Positions 42,704-51,465 of a DNA stretch of 64,000 bases are shown here, one piece after another. Every line of letters begins with the position of its first letter. The first letter of the stretch is position 1. This stretch comes from Acidipila rosea (GTDB lineage Bacteria; Acidobacteriota; Terriglobia; Terriglobales; Acidobacteriaceae), in contig NZ_SMGK01000001.1 in the NCBI RefSeq assembly GCF_004339725.1, positions 744,001 through 808,000 on the forward strand, read 5' to 3'. A program made the position numbers and the translations under genes. Under the pieces are notes generated by a model. The model was given only the letters and a program-made list of their open reading frames with translations, made no database searches and had not been told where the DNA came from.

Positions 42704-44854
42704 ATGGATTTGCTGTTTGAGGCTGAGAGCAGGAACGAGAACCATCCCACGGTAACAGGAACCTCATGGTTTCAACGCCTGCAGGCAGCGGCAGCGATTT
42801 CTTGCCTGCTGCTGGGCACTGCACCTGCCTATGCGGCAGATGGACAGCAGCAGACACCGCCGCCCCAGCCGACCACGGTCAGCGGCCTGCCCGCCGAGCC
42901 GGCGCCTAACTTCACTCAGCCGCTCTACATGCGGCCTGACGCCCGTGACTACACCCGGCCGCGGGGCTATTTCCCCAATCCGCTTGCGCCCTATACGGCG
43001 ACCAGCGCTCCGGTGCCGCGCTTCACGAACTCCCAGCGGCTTGAGGATCTGGTGAAGAACGGCAAGATCTATCTGAGCCTGAGCGATGCAGTGGTGTTGG
43101 CGCTTGAGAATAATTTCGACATCGCGATTCAGCGCTATAACCTCGATATTGCGGATACCGATCTGCTGCGCGCGCGGGCGGGTTCTACCCTGCTGGGCGT
43201 GAACAGCGGTCTGGTGACGGGCACGCTGGGCGGCTCCACGACTGCTACAAGTTCAGGCGCGGGCCCGGGTGGAACGACGACGGGAGCAGGCGGCGCGGCC
43301 ACCGGCACCTCAGGCATTGCACTTACAACCAATGGCGGCGGACCGCTGCCGGTAAACATGGACCCGGTTATTACCGGAACGGTTCAGCTTGAACGCTCGC
43401 TGATCCCTCAGATTTCGACCTTCCAGACCGGCACCCTCACCCTGAACCAGAATCTAGACCAGTACAACTTCGGCTACAACCAGGGATTTTTGACCGGCAC
43501 CTCTTTGGCGGTAACTTTCAATAACTCGCGCCAGACGAATAACAGCATCATCAACAACTACAGCCCGACGCTGCAATCGACGTTCAAGGCGCAGCTTACC
43601 CAGCATCTTCTGCAGGGCTTTGGAACCGGGATTAACGGACGCTTCATCCTGCAGGCCAAGAACGACCGCCGCATCACGGATTCGGCCTTCCGCGCGCAGA
43701 TTCTCTACACCATCAACCAGGTGGAGACGATGTACTGGGGACTGGTGAGCGCGTATGAGGACCTTCAGGCTAAGCAGCGCGCCATTCAGCAGTCGACCCA
43801 GCTTGCCGCGGATGACCGCAAGCAACTCCAGATCGGCACGCTCGCGCCGCTCGATGTGGTCAATGTGGATGCCACCGTCGCCAGCGATAAGCAGGCTTTG
43901 ACGGCCTCACAGAATGCCCTGGAGTATCAGCAGTTGGTGATGAAGCAGGCGATCTCGCGCAATCTCGATGATCCAACCCTGTCCAACGCGCCGGTCATTC
44001 CCACCGACCGCGTGAACCTGATCGAGATGCCCGAAGAGCGGATGTCGGTCGATGACCTGGTGCGCGAGGCCGATGCCAATAGCCCAACGATTGAGCAGTC
44101 CATCCTGACGCTCAAGAACGATGAGATCACGTTAAAAGGTGTCAAGAACGGCCTGCTGCCAACCGTGGATGCGTATGCGTTTTATGGCGCCAGCGCCATC
44201 GGCGGTACGCAGAGCCGTGATTGCAAACCGATCTTCGGGCCTTGCACGGTGCCTACGATCAACTACGCCTCTACTTTCCAAAACCTCTTCAACAGCAGCG
44301 CTCCTGACAAGGGAGTCGGCTTCAACATCAACATCCCCATCCGCAACCGTACCGCTCAGGCCGAGCAGGTTCGTTCCGTGCTGGAATATCGCCAGGCACA
44401 GATGCGGTTGGAGCAGCTCTACGTGCAGACCCGCATGAATGTGATCAATGGCCAGTTCGCGCTGACCAACGATCGTGCGCAGGTGCAGTCCGCTCTTGCG
44501 GCCCGCGAATATGCGCGGCAAAGCCTTGATGCCGAGCAGAAGAAGCTGAAGCTAGGCGCATCGACCACCGCTCTCGTCCTGCAGCAGCAGCGCAACCTGG
44601 CGGTCGCCGAGAACAATGTGATTGCGGCCACCACCGCCTACGCAACCGCGCGGGCCGGTCTCGAATACACCTTGTCCAGCACTCTCGATCAGTATGGAAT
44701 TGCATTGGGAGATGCGGTGAGCGGTCAGGTCAATCAACAGCCGGTCATCCCCGGCCTCCAGCCTGCCAAGAACGAGCCGGAAGCCATTGTTCCTGCTCAG
44801 CAGCAGAATCTCCAGCAGCAGAAGCAGCAGTCTACTCCGCAGCACCCGCAGTAG
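42704..44854 (+). CDS. TolC-family outer-membrane channel protein with low-complexity insert
   Basis: About 716 residues, well above the usual 420-500. The start at ATG 42704 has ggagagg close upstream. A hydrophobic segment (AAAAISCLLLGTAPAYA) is preceded by an unusually long N-terminal region of some 30 residues. Two outer-membrane efflux repeats follow, with long helices (YRQAQMRLEQLYVQTRMNV, NVIAATTAYATARAGLEY). Residues about 160-205 are Gly/Thr/Ala-rich and the C-terminus is Gln-rich. No membrane-fusion or pump gene is adjacent. A strong terminator follows. Confidence 0.88.
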   Translation: MDLLFEAESRNENHPTVTGTSWFQRLQAAAAISCLLLGTAPAYAADGQQQTPPPQPTTVSGLPAEPAPNFTQPLYMRPDARDYTRPRGYFPNPLAPYTATSAPVPRFTNSQRLEDLVKNGKIYLSLSDAVVLALENNFDIAIQRYNLDIADTDLLRARAGSTLLGVNSGLVTGTLGGSTTATSSGAGPGGTTTGAGGAATGTSGIALTTNGGGPLPVNMDPVITGTVQLERSLIPQISTFQTGTLTLNQNLDQYNFGYNQGFLTGTSLAVTFNNSRQTNNSIINNYSPTLQSTFKAQLTQHLLQGFGTGINGRFILQAKNDRRITDSAFRAQILYTINQVETMYWGLVSAYEDLQAKQRAIQQSTQLAADDRKQLQIGTLAPLDVVNVDATVASDKQALTASQNALEYQQLVMKQAISRNLDDPTLSNAPVIPTDRVNLIEMPEERMSVDDLVREADANSPTIEQSILTLKNDEITLKGVKNGLLPTVDAYAFYGASAIGGTQSRDCKPIFGPCTVPTINYASTFQNLFNSSAPDKGVGFNINIPIRNRTAQAEQVRSVLEYRQAQMRLEQLYVQTRMNVINGQFALTNDRAQVQSALAAREYARQSLDAEQKKLKLGASTTALVLQQQRNLAVAENNVIAATTAYATARAGLEYTLSSTLDQYGIALGDAVSGQVNQQPVIPGLQPAKNEPEAIVPAQQQNLQQQKQQSTPQHPQ

Positions 44855-44883
44855 CCACCCGGCATAGGTGGCTTTCTGCAGAA

Positions 44884-44917
44884 AAAGCCCCTGTCTCTTT
44901 GCGGAGACAGGGGCTTT
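44884..44917. terminator. Bidirectional intrinsic terminator between the TolC-like gene and aroA
   Basis: Fourteen-base perfect arms (44884-44897, 44904-44917) with loop tttgcg, ending in a T run on the plus strand and preceded by an A run that serves the minus strand. Confidence 0.9.
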
Positions 44918-44935
44918 GCTTTGCTTCGAGGTCGC

Positions 44936-46237
44936 TTATCGTTCGCAGACGCGATCGAGCAGCGTGAAGAACTCGGGGAAGGAGATTGCCGCTGACTCCG
45001 CACCGCGAATCAGTGTCTCGCCCTCTGCCCGCAGGGCTGCGACGGAGAACGCCATGGCGATGCGGTGGTCGCCGCCTGCATCGATCACCGCTCCGCGCAA
45101 TGGCTGCCCACCCGGCACGTCAAGCCCGTCTTCGAACTCCTCAACCTCCGCGCCCATCGCGCGCAGGTTTTTCGCTACCAGGGCAATGCGGTCCGACTCC
45201 TTCACCCGCAGCTCTTTGGCATCGCGAATGCGAATGCCGTTCGCCGTGTAGGGAGCGATAGCTGCAAGCACGGGGAGCTCATCGATCAGCTGGGCGGCGA
45301 GACCTCCGGAGATGGTTGTTCCCGTCATGCCGTCCTTGGGGGCATTGATCTGCACTGTCCCCACCAGCTCACCGAATTTGTCCTCAAGGTTCAACACGCC
45401 AATGTGGGCGCCCAGAGCGGTCAGAACATCGCACAGGGTGGCGCGCGTGGGATTCATCCCCAGTCCGTCGAAGATCAGGTTCGATCCGGGGAAGAGTGCG
45501 GCAGCGCAGAAGAAGAATGCTGCCGAGGAGATATCGCCGGGAACAACGGCTTCAATGGCGCGGAGCGTTTGGCCGCCCGCGATCGACACGCTGTCCAGGG
45601 TGCGTTCTACGTTCGCGCCAAAGGCCCGCAGCGCCAGCTCGCCGTGGTCGCGCGTGCGCACTGACTCGTGAACCGTCGTCGTCCCCTCGGCCTGCATCCC
45701 GGCGAAGAGAAGCGCCGTCTTCACCTGCGCACTCGGCACAGGGGTGGTGTAGTCGATGCCCTTCAGCGCCTTGCCACGGATCGTCACGGGGGCGTGGCCT
45801 TCCGTCAGTTCAATCTCTGCGCCCATCTGCATCAGTGGCTTGCGCACGCGCTCCATCGGGCGGCGGCTCAGCGAGGCATCGCCCACCAGGGTGAAGGTGT
45901 GCGCCTGTGGAGCCAGCAGCCCGCTCAGCATGCGCATAGTCGAGCCCGAGTTGCCGCAATCGAGGGGTGCGTCCGGCGCAGCGAATCTGCCACCCACGCC
46001 CTTGATCTCGACGCCGCCGTCCTCGCTGCGGGTGATCTCGGCGCCCAGCGCCTCCACGCAGCCCAGGCTGCTGGCGCAGTCCGCGCCTGTCGAGAAGTTC
46101 GCAAGCCGCGTCGTGCCTTCCGCAAGCCCCCCCAGCAACGCGTAGCGGTGAGAGATACTCTTGTCGCCCGGCAGGCGCAGGCTGCCGTTAATGTTTCGCG
46201 CCGGGCGAATAATCTGTTCCGTAAGGGTCTCGTTCAA
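44936..46237 (-). CDS. aroA: 3-Phosphoshikimate 1-carboxyvinyltransferase (EPSP synthase)
   Basis: 433 residues, full length. LPGDKSISHR, GNSGSTMRMLSG, SAQVKTALLFAG, RDHGELALRAFG, NPTRATL and GGDHRIAMAFSV are the active-site blocks. Several of them (GNSGSTMR, NPTR) look more like the class II than the class I enzymes. It joins PEP to shikimate-3-phosphate for aromatic amino acids and is the last gene of a minus-strand run beginning with a GT2 gene. Confidence 0.96.
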   Translation of the reverse strand: MNETLTEQIIRPARNINGSLRLPGDKSISHRYALLGGLAEGTTRLANFSTGADCASSLGCVEALGAEITRSEDGGVEIKGVGGRFAAPDAPLDCGNSGSTMRMLSGLLAPQAHTFTLVGDASLSRRPMERVRKPLMQMGAEIELTEGHAPVTIRGKALKGIDYTTPVPSAQVKTALLFAGMQAEGTTTVHESVRTRDHGELALRAFGANVERTLDSVSIAGGQTLRAIEAVVPGDISSAAFFFCAAALFPGSNLIFDGLGMNPTRATLCDVLTALGAHIGVLNLEDKFGELVGTVQINAPKDGMTGTTISGGLAAQLIDELPVLAAIAPYTANGIRIRDAKELRVKESDRIALVAKNLRAMGAEVEEFEDGLDVPGGQPLRGAVIDAGGDHRIAMAFSVAALRAEGETLIRGAESAAISFPEFFTLLDRVCER

Positions 46238-46299
46238 GGAAGGGAACTCCGGGAATTTTTTTGAATAACTCTCTTTATCGTATCGCGCCCACCGCTCTT

Positions 46300-47175
46300 T
46301 CAGCCGATGACCGCAATTGGTTGAAACAGTGTCCCTGCGATGCGCCTGCCGATGGCAACCAGCTCCCGTTGCCCCTCAAAGATTTTCACCAGCGGGGCAG
46401 AGCCGAACTCTGGCAGGTTGACGGCTGCGCCATTCCTAAGCCGGCCAATGGTTTGCGCGTCTGCGGTGACCGCGGGCAAGTCCGGCAGGATGAGCCGAGG
46501 GTGTGGCATTCGCGCGCTCAGATTGCCTTCGTGCGCCAGCTGCTCTACCTGTTGCAGGGTCAAGGCCTCTTCAAGTCCGAAAGGGCCGGCAGTGACCCGG
46601 CGCAGGCTGCTCAGGTGCGCTCCGCAGCCTAGCCTCTGGCCCAGGTCGTGCGCCACCGCGCGCACATAGCCGCCCGAGGAAACCGAGATGCGAAAGTCCG
46701 CTGTATCACCCGCGAACGAAGTGATCTCAAAGTTGAAGATCGTAATGCGCGCAGGCTTCAGCTGGGGAATCTCACCCGCCCGTGCAATCTTGTGCGCCGG
46801 TTTGCCGCCGATCTTCTTGGCGGAGTAGGGCGGCGGCATCTGCTCCATCTCGCCGGAAAAGTGGGCTGCGCTGGCGAACAGCTCCTCGCTGGTGAACTGC
46901 AGAGGCGCTTCCGCCCCTGCTGGGGTTCCTTCCCTGTCGTAGGTGTCTGTCGCGAAGCCGAAACGAATGGAGCCGGTATAGGTCTTCGGCATGGGGCCAA
47001 AGAACTGCGCCAGCCTGGTGTATTTGCCCAGCAGCAGCGGCAACACGCCGGTCGCCATCGGATCGAGCGTGCCGAGGTGCCCGATCGACTGCTCCCCGGC
47101 AGCGCGGCGTACGCGTGAAACAACATCGTGGGAGGTCATCCCCCCTGGTTTATCAACAATCAGCAGCCCGTTCAC
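46300..47175 (-). CDS. truB: tRNA pseudouridine(55) synthase
   Basis: 291 residues. LLIVDKPGGMTSHDVV and the catalytic GHLGTLDPMATGVLPL with its Asp are plain; SVSSGGYVRAVAHDLG is the later TruB block. It lies 17 bases after folE and 62 before aroA. It makes pseudouridine in the T loop of tRNAs. Confidence 0.97.
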   Translation of the reverse strand: MNGLLIVDKPGGMTSHDVVSRVRRAAGEQSIGHLGTLDPMATGVLPLLLGKYTRLAQFFGPMPKTYTGSIRFGFATDTYDREGTPAGAEAPLQFTSEELFASAAHFSGEMEQMPPPYSAKKIGGKPAHKIARAGEIPQLKPARITIFNFEITSFAGDTADFRISVSSGGYVRAVAHDLGQRLGCGAHLSSLRRVTAGPFGLEEALTLQQVEQLAHEGNLSARMPHPRLILPDLPAVTADAQTIGRLRNGAAVNLPEFGSAPLVKIFEGQRELVAIGRRIAGTLFQPIAVIG

Positions 47176-47192
47176 TCGATTGAGTATAAGGG

Positions 47193-47822
47193 CTAGAAGG
47201 CGTCCTGCCTGCGCTCGCGCACCAGCGACAGGAATTCCGCGCGCGTATTCTGCTTCTGGAAAACTCCAACCATCGCCGAAGTGACCGTTGAGGAATTCTG
47301 CTTTTCGACTCCGCGCATCATCATGCAGAGGTGCCGGGCTTCGATCACGACGCCGACGCCCTGCGGCGAAATCGCATCCTGGATCGCATCGGCAATCTGC
47401 CGCGTCATCCGCTCCTGCACCTGCAGGCGGCGGGCGAATACCTCAACCAGGCGGGGGATCTTGCTCAGCCCGATGACCTTGCCATTGGGGATGTACGCGA
47501 CATGGACCTTGCCGAAAAACGGCAGCATGTGGTGCTCACAGAGCGAGAACATCTCAATGTCCTTGACCAGGACCATCTCATCGTAATCGACGTCGAACAT
47601 TGCCCCGCGCAGGATGGCTGTCGGGTCCTGATGATAGCCCTTGGTGAGAAAAGTCATCGCCTTCTCGACGCGCTCGGGGGTGCGCTCGAGCCCGTCTCGT
47701 GACGGGTCTTCGTCAAAGCGGCGGATGATCTCGCGATAAAGGTCCTGAGTCGAAATATCTTCGAGCCCGGTGATCATATGTTCTCTGAGAGCAGTTGCTT
47801 CGGACATGGCGGCTCTTTTCAT
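47193..47822 (-). CDS. folE: GTP cyclohydrolase I
   Basis: 209 residues from ATG 47822, which overlaps the stop of the gene before it (ATGA); a second ATG at 47807 is possible. Zinc ligands are in CEHHMLPF and [24 protein letters not shown] and STVTSAM finish the active site. It makes dihydroneopterin triphosphate, the precursor of folate, queuosine and tetrahydrobiopterin. It is translationally coupled to two PTPS/QueD genes. Confidence 0.97.
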   Translation of the reverse strand: MKRAAMSEATALREHMITGLEDISTQDLYREIIRRFDEDPSRDGLERTPERVEKAMTFLTKGYHQDPTAILRGAMFDVDYDEMVLVKDIEMFSLCEHHMLPFFGKVHVAYIPNGKVIGLSKIPRLVEVFARRLQVQERMTRQIADAIQDAISPQGVGVVIEARHLCMMMRGVEKQNSSTVTSAMVGVFQKQNTRAEFLSLVRERRQDAF

Positions 47823-48229
47823 GCTTCGCCCGAGTACTCGAAAAAGTTATTGCTGGTTTCCTCCACGCGCACGCGGACGATCTCAGCAGGGCGAAAAGCT
47901 TCTTTCAAAATTTGGAAGATCTCTATGGTTAGATTCTCTGTCGTAGGGACCAGTTTCTGGAACATCGGGTCGAGGTTCAGATTCGTATGATCGAATCGCT
48001 CGATCACCAGTTTGTGGACGCAGCCATCCAGGTCCACGAGGTTGCAGACCATTCCTGTTTCGGCATCGACCTGGCCTCCGGCTGTAACCTCCACGATGTA
48101 GTTATGCCCGTGGCCAAAAGGGTTATTGCACTTGCCATAGGTCGCGCGGTTCTGCTCATCCGTCAGCGCATCGCTGTGCAGCCGGTGAGAGGCGCTCAGC
48201 CGGTATCGACGCGAAAAGTAGGCTCTCAT
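47819..48229 (-). CDS. 6-Pyruvoyl-tetrahydropterin synthase / 6-carboxytetrahydropterin synthase paralogue 2
   Basis: 136 residues from ATG 48229, which overlaps the stop of paralogue 1 (ATGA); a longer frame is not supported. Zinc ligands His15, His40 and His42, catalytic Cys34 ([14 protein letters not shown]), Asp80-His81 and the late Glu in RVEETSNN are all present. KCNNPxGHGHNY is closer to animal PTPS than to Escherichia coli QueD. It converts dihydroneopterin triphosphate to a pyruvoyl- or carboxy-tetrahydropterin; which one is uncertain. Confidence 0.9.
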   Translation of the reverse strand: MRAYFSRRYRLSASHRLHSDALTDEQNRATYGKCNNPFGHGHNYIVEVTAGGQVDAETGMVCNLVDLDGCVHKLVIERFDHTNLNLDPMFQKLVPTTENLTIEIFQILKEAFRPAEIVRVRVEETSNNFFEYSGEA

Positions 48230-48636
48230 GCTTCTCCGTAGTAGTCGGCAAAGAGATCCGGCATCTCGTAGAGGCGGACGCGGTGCAGTTTTGCGCCGGG
48301 TATCTTGCCATCGAGCCTGCGCCAGATGGCGATGGCCATGTTTTCGGTAGTCGGAATCGTGCTCGCGAACTCCGCGACCTCCTTGTTGAGGTGGCGATGG
48401 TCGTAGACGGAGACGACTTCCCGTTCCAGCACGTCCTTCAACTCTTTCAGGTCTACGACAAATCCAGTCACAGGATCGGGCACACCTTCTACGGTCACTT
48501 CCAGTGTGTAGTTGTGCCCGTGGCCGTTCCGGTTGGAGCATTTGCCGAAGACGCGCGCGTTCTCTTCTGCCGTCCAGTTATCGTTCCAGTAGTAGTGGGC
48601 TGCAGAGAACTCTGCCTTGCGTGTGAGCAATACCAT
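48226..48636 (-). CDS. 6-Pyruvoyl-tetrahydropterin synthase / 6-carboxytetrahydropterin synthase paralogue 1
   Basis: 136 residues. Zinc ligands His14, His39 and His41, Cys33 (FGKCSNRNGHGHNY) and Asp78-His79 are present; the late Glu is in RLYEMPDL. Identity to paralogue 2 is only partial, so the duplication is old and the two probably do different steps. One may serve queuosine (QueD) and the other a pterin cofactor. It begins 39 bases after the GT2 gene on the same strand. Confidence 0.9.
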   Translation of the reverse strand: MVLLTRKAEFSAAHYYWNDNWTAEENARVFGKCSNRNGHGHNYTLEVTVEGVPDPVTGFVVDLKELKDVLEREVVSVYDHRHLNKEVAEFASTIPTTENMAIAIWRRLDGKIPGAKLHRVRLYEMPDLFADYYGEA

Positions 48637-48675
48637 AGCGTGTCCCTTAGAGATGCTCCATGCCGTCGCGTCGCT

Positions 48676-49740
48676 TCAACGCGGGCGGCTCTCGTAATCG
48701 CGTCCCTTCCAGATTACGCGCTTCTTTACAGTGTGATGAAACCAGCTCCGGATGAGCAGGACCGCGAAAAGAGGCAATCCGAAGATGCTCAAAGCCACAT
48801 CCAGGGCAGGGAAGTGCGACCTGGCAACCCGCCGGTAAATGCGCCACAGCGTCCGTGCCCAGATCAGCAGCAACACCAGCCGCGCCGTGATCCACGGAGT
48901 AGCCGGAGAGAGCGGGGCTGCAAAGTACAACGCCAGCAGTGGCAGCAGAATCAGCAGTCCCAGGTCGAGCAGCCGCCACGCGGCCAGCACCAGCGGATTG
49001 GCAAAGAGCAGCGCGAGATTTTTCGTCCACCCTTCCCACATCTGGCCAAAGCTGCGATACATACGCGTCGAGAGGGCATCCGGCGCATACCGGAAGCGCA
49101 GCCCGAGCTTGCGCCGTTTGAAGAGAAATGCGAGGTCCACATCTTCGAGCACGGAGGCAGCGACCGCCTCATGGCCGCCCAGCTTGAAGTAGGCATCGCG
49201 CTCCACCAGCAGGAACTGCCCGTTGGCCGCAGCCAGCCGCGATTCAGGATCGCTGACCTTTGCGGGCGGATAGGCGAGGGCAAGCTCGCTGAAGACCAGC
49301 GGCATCAGCGCCCGCTGCCAGAATCCTGAAACAATCTGCCGTGGCGAATAGGACAGCATTGCCGCCTTGTACTTCTCCGCCTCGTGGAGCGCCCGGCGCA
49401 GGTTTCCCGGCTCGTGCACCGTGTCGGCGTCTGTAAAGAGAAGCCAGGCGCCCTGCGCGACCTTCGTGCCGGTCCAGAGCGCATTTGCTTTCCCGGTCCA
49501 CCCCTTGGGCGGCGCGGCTGCGTCGAGCACGGTCACGCCTGCATATCCGGCGGCGATGGCGCGTGTCGCATCCGTTGAGCCGTCGTTGATGACGATCAGC
49601 TCCCAGTCTGTGCCGAGCTGCCAGCCATCCTCTGACTGCGCGGTGAGCGAAGCGAGGCAGTCGCCGAGGGAGGCTTCTTCATTGCGCGCAGGAACCAGCA
49701 CGCTCAACGTAATCGGATTGGTTGCTGCGCTGTCTTCCAC
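48676..49740 (-). CDS. Membrane-anchored family 2 glycosyltransferase
   Basis: 354 residues. The N-terminal GT2 domain has VLVPARNEEASLGDCL, ELIVINDGSTDAT, the DAD metal site in LLFTDADTVH and EDVDLAFLFKRR. Two or three C-terminal membrane segments (LLDLGLLILLPLLALYF and LFAVLLIRSWF) anchor it to the membrane. It resembles the HpnB/CrtQ-like enzymes acting on isoprenoid lipids, so the acceptor is probably a lipid; this is a guess from similarity. It heads the run with the PTPS genes. Confidence 0.87.
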   Translation of the reverse strand: MEDSAATNPITLSVLVPARNEEASLGDCLASLTAQSEDGWQLGTDWELIVINDGSTDATRAIAAGYAGVTVLDAAAPPKGWTGKANALWTGTKVAQGAWLLFTDADTVHEPGNLRRALHEAEKYKAAMLSYSPRQIVSGFWQRALMPLVFSELALAYPPAKVSDPESRLAAANGQFLLVERDAYFKLGGHEAVAASVLEDVDLAFLFKRRKLGLRFRYAPDALSTRMYRSFGQMWEGWTKNLALLFANPLVLAAWRLLDLGLLILLPLLALYFAAPLSPATPWITARLVLLLIWARTLWRIYRRVARSHFPALDVALSIFGLPLFAVLLIRSWFHHTVKKRVIWKGRDYESRPR

Positions 49741-49761
49741 GAGTCTTCGTATTATAGAAAT

Positions 49762-50256
49762 ATGCGCCTCTCCTTACACGTCGCCCTTGTTGGTCTGCTC
49801 GCAATTGGCATTACTTCAGGGTGCAACGACAGGGGTGACCACCCCTCCCAGATCGGCAAACCGGCCCCCGGCTTTGCCATCACCAATGGGGCGAAGACGC
49901 TCAGGCTCCACGATTATCGCGGCAAGGTGGTGGTGCTCAACTTCTGGGCCTCCTGGTGTCCGCCGTGCCTGGAGGAGTTTCCCTCGCTCACGGCACTGCA
50001 GCGCGAGATGCCGCAGATCGCCGTGCTGGCGGTCAGCTTCGATACCGACGCAGAAGCGTATCGCCAATACCTGGTCGACAACCATATCGACCTGACGGTG
50101 GCCATCGACCAGTCCCAGCGCAGCAACCTGGCCTACGGCACCACCCGTCCGCCCGAGACGTACATCATTGACCGCCATGGCGTAATACGCCGCAAGTTCA
50201 TCGGTCCGCAGGACTGGACCAGCCCGGAAATCGTCGGCTACCTCAAGGGCCTGTAG
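49762..50256 (+). CDS. TlpA-like thioredoxin-fold lipoprotein
   Basis: 164 residues. The lipobox GITSGC ends a hydrophobic signal, so Cys21 should be lipidated. The redox centre WASWCPPC and the cis-Pro region TTRPPETYIID follow in the usual order. It is a periplasmic thiol-disulfide oxidoreductase, perhaps for cytochrome c maturation. A gene for a small protein follows 21 bases on. Confidence 0.9.
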   Translation: MRLSLHVALVGLLAIGITSGCNDRGDHPSQIGKPAPGFAITNGAKTLRLHDYRGKVVVLNFWASWCPPCLEEFPSLTALQREMPQIAVLAVSFDTDAEAYRQYLVDNHIDLTVAIDQSQRSNLAYGTTRPPETYIIDRHGVIRRKFIGPQDWTSPEIVGYLKGL

Positions 50257-50277
50257 CGCTGCTATCATTGCCACAGT

Positions 50278-50553
50278 ATGACGACCGTCGATGTGCTTTT
50301 CCGCTACGAGCAGCACCCTACAGAAGCCGCCATGTTTGCCATCGGCAAGCTGAGCGAGGTCTACGGCATCCGCCGCATCCAGATCAACGAAGAGTGGAAG
50401 ACCATCCGCGTCGAGTATGACGCCACCCGCCTCAGCGTACCGATCGTCGGCCAGCTCCTCCGCCGCGCCGGCATCAATCTCACCGAAGAGCTGCCGCTGA
50501 TTCCGCCGCAGCCCGAGCCAGCCGCCGAACCGGTGCCGGCTCCTGCGAAGTAA
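50278..50553 (+). CDS. Small protein with possible ferredoxin-like (HMA-type) fold lacking CxxC
   Basis: 91 residues. The first 68 show a beta-alpha-beta-beta-alpha pattern (VDVLFRYEQHP, AMFAIGKLSEVYGI, IRRIQINEEWKTIRVEYD, VPIVGQLLRRAGI) like heavy-metal-associated domains, but the CxxC metal loop is absent. A Pro/Glu/Ala tail follows. It shares a transcript with the thioredoxin-fold lipoprotein. Function unknown. Confidence 0.65.
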   Translation: MTTVDVLFRYEQHPTEAAMFAIGKLSEVYGIRRIQINEEWKTIRVEYDATRLSVPIVGQLLRRAGINLTEELPLIPPQPEPAAEPVPAPAK

Positions 50554-50624
50554 GCAGGCTGAACACAATCAGGGTTTGCGAAACCGCGGCTGTCCTGATA
50601 TTTTTAGAGAGTCACACACCTAAG

Positions 50625-50701
50625 TGCGCCCCTAGCTCAGTTGGATAGAGCGACTGGCTACGAACCAGTAGGTCGGGAGTTCGAATCTCTCGGGGCGCAC
50701 C
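50625..50701 (+). tRNA. tRNA-Arg(ACG)
   Basis: 77 bases including encoded CCA. Acceptor arms GCGCCCC and GGGGCGC pair, the anticodon stem-loop CTGGCTACGAACCAG gives anticodon ACG (probably edited to ICG), and the T arm has AGTTCGAATCT. Confidence 0.97.
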
Positions 50702-50763
50702 ACACTCCCCTTTAAATCTTCACTTCTATGCCAGGCATTTTTGCTGCTTCCATCTGTATCGCC

Positions 50764-51465
50764 TCAGAGCGGCACGCAGACCAGCAGAACTGTAGGCGAG
50801 GGTAACCCCTCCAGCGCCGTGAGCGTCCCGATCGTTGTCTTGCGGACCTGCTGCAGCTTTGTGCTCGCCTTTGACACCAGCAGGCAGGCCGTCTCCGGCG
50901 TCCAGCCGTTTTCGAGAAGATCGGCGGTGATTCCGGCATAATCTTTGCCCGGCATGTACAGGGCAAGCGTCGAGCCGGGCGGCAGCCCCTTGAGCGCCGA
51001 GGGTTCGCCCGCCGCCTTGTGGTGAGTGGCAAAGATCACCCGGGAAGCGGTGCGCCGGTCCGTCAGCGAGACGCCGCCGGCGGCTGCGGCGGCAAAGGCC
51101 GCACTCACCCCGGACACGATCTCGAAAGGCACCTCTGCCTGGCGCAGGGCGTCCAGTTCCTCACCCGCGCGGCCGTAAAGCATGGGGTCGCCGCTCTTCA
51201 GCCGCACTACGAAGCGCCCGGCGCGGGCCGCCTCAATCATCTGCGCGTTGATCTGATTCTGGGTAATGGTCTTATCTCCGCACCGTTTGCCAACGTTCCG
51301 CACATCGGCATCGGGACGCGCCATCGCGACGATCTCCGCCGAAACCAGGTCGTCGTGCAGTACGCAGTCGGCCTCGCTCAGCAGTCGCGCTGCCCGCACT
51401 GTCAGCAGTTCCGGGTCACCGGGCCCCGCGCCCACCAGGTAGACCTTGCCTATGCCGTCGTTCAT
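50764..51465 (-). CDS. cobA: Uroporphyrinogen-III C-methyltransferase
   Basis: 233 residues from ATG 51465 with aaggagg upstream; it overlaps the preceding gene by ATGA. VYLVGAGPGDPELLT, VRLKSGDPMLYGRAGEE and VSGVSAAFAAAAAGGVSLTDRR are the SUMT blocks; the C-terminal half binds S-adenosylmethionine. It makes precorrin-2 for sirohaem or vitamin B12. The symbol cobA or sumT is by convention. Confidence 0.93.
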   Translation of the reverse strand: MNDGIGKVYLVGAGPGDPELLTVRAARLLSEADCVLHDDLVSAEIVAMARPDADVRNVGKRCGDKTITQNQINAQMIEAARAGRFVVRLKSGDPMLYGRAGEELDALRQAEVPFEIVSGVSAAFAAAAAGGVSLTDRRTASRVIFATHHKAAGEPSALKGLPPGSTLALYMPGKDYAGITADLLENGWTPETACLLVSKASTKLQQVRKTTIGTLTALEGLPSPTVLLVCVPL

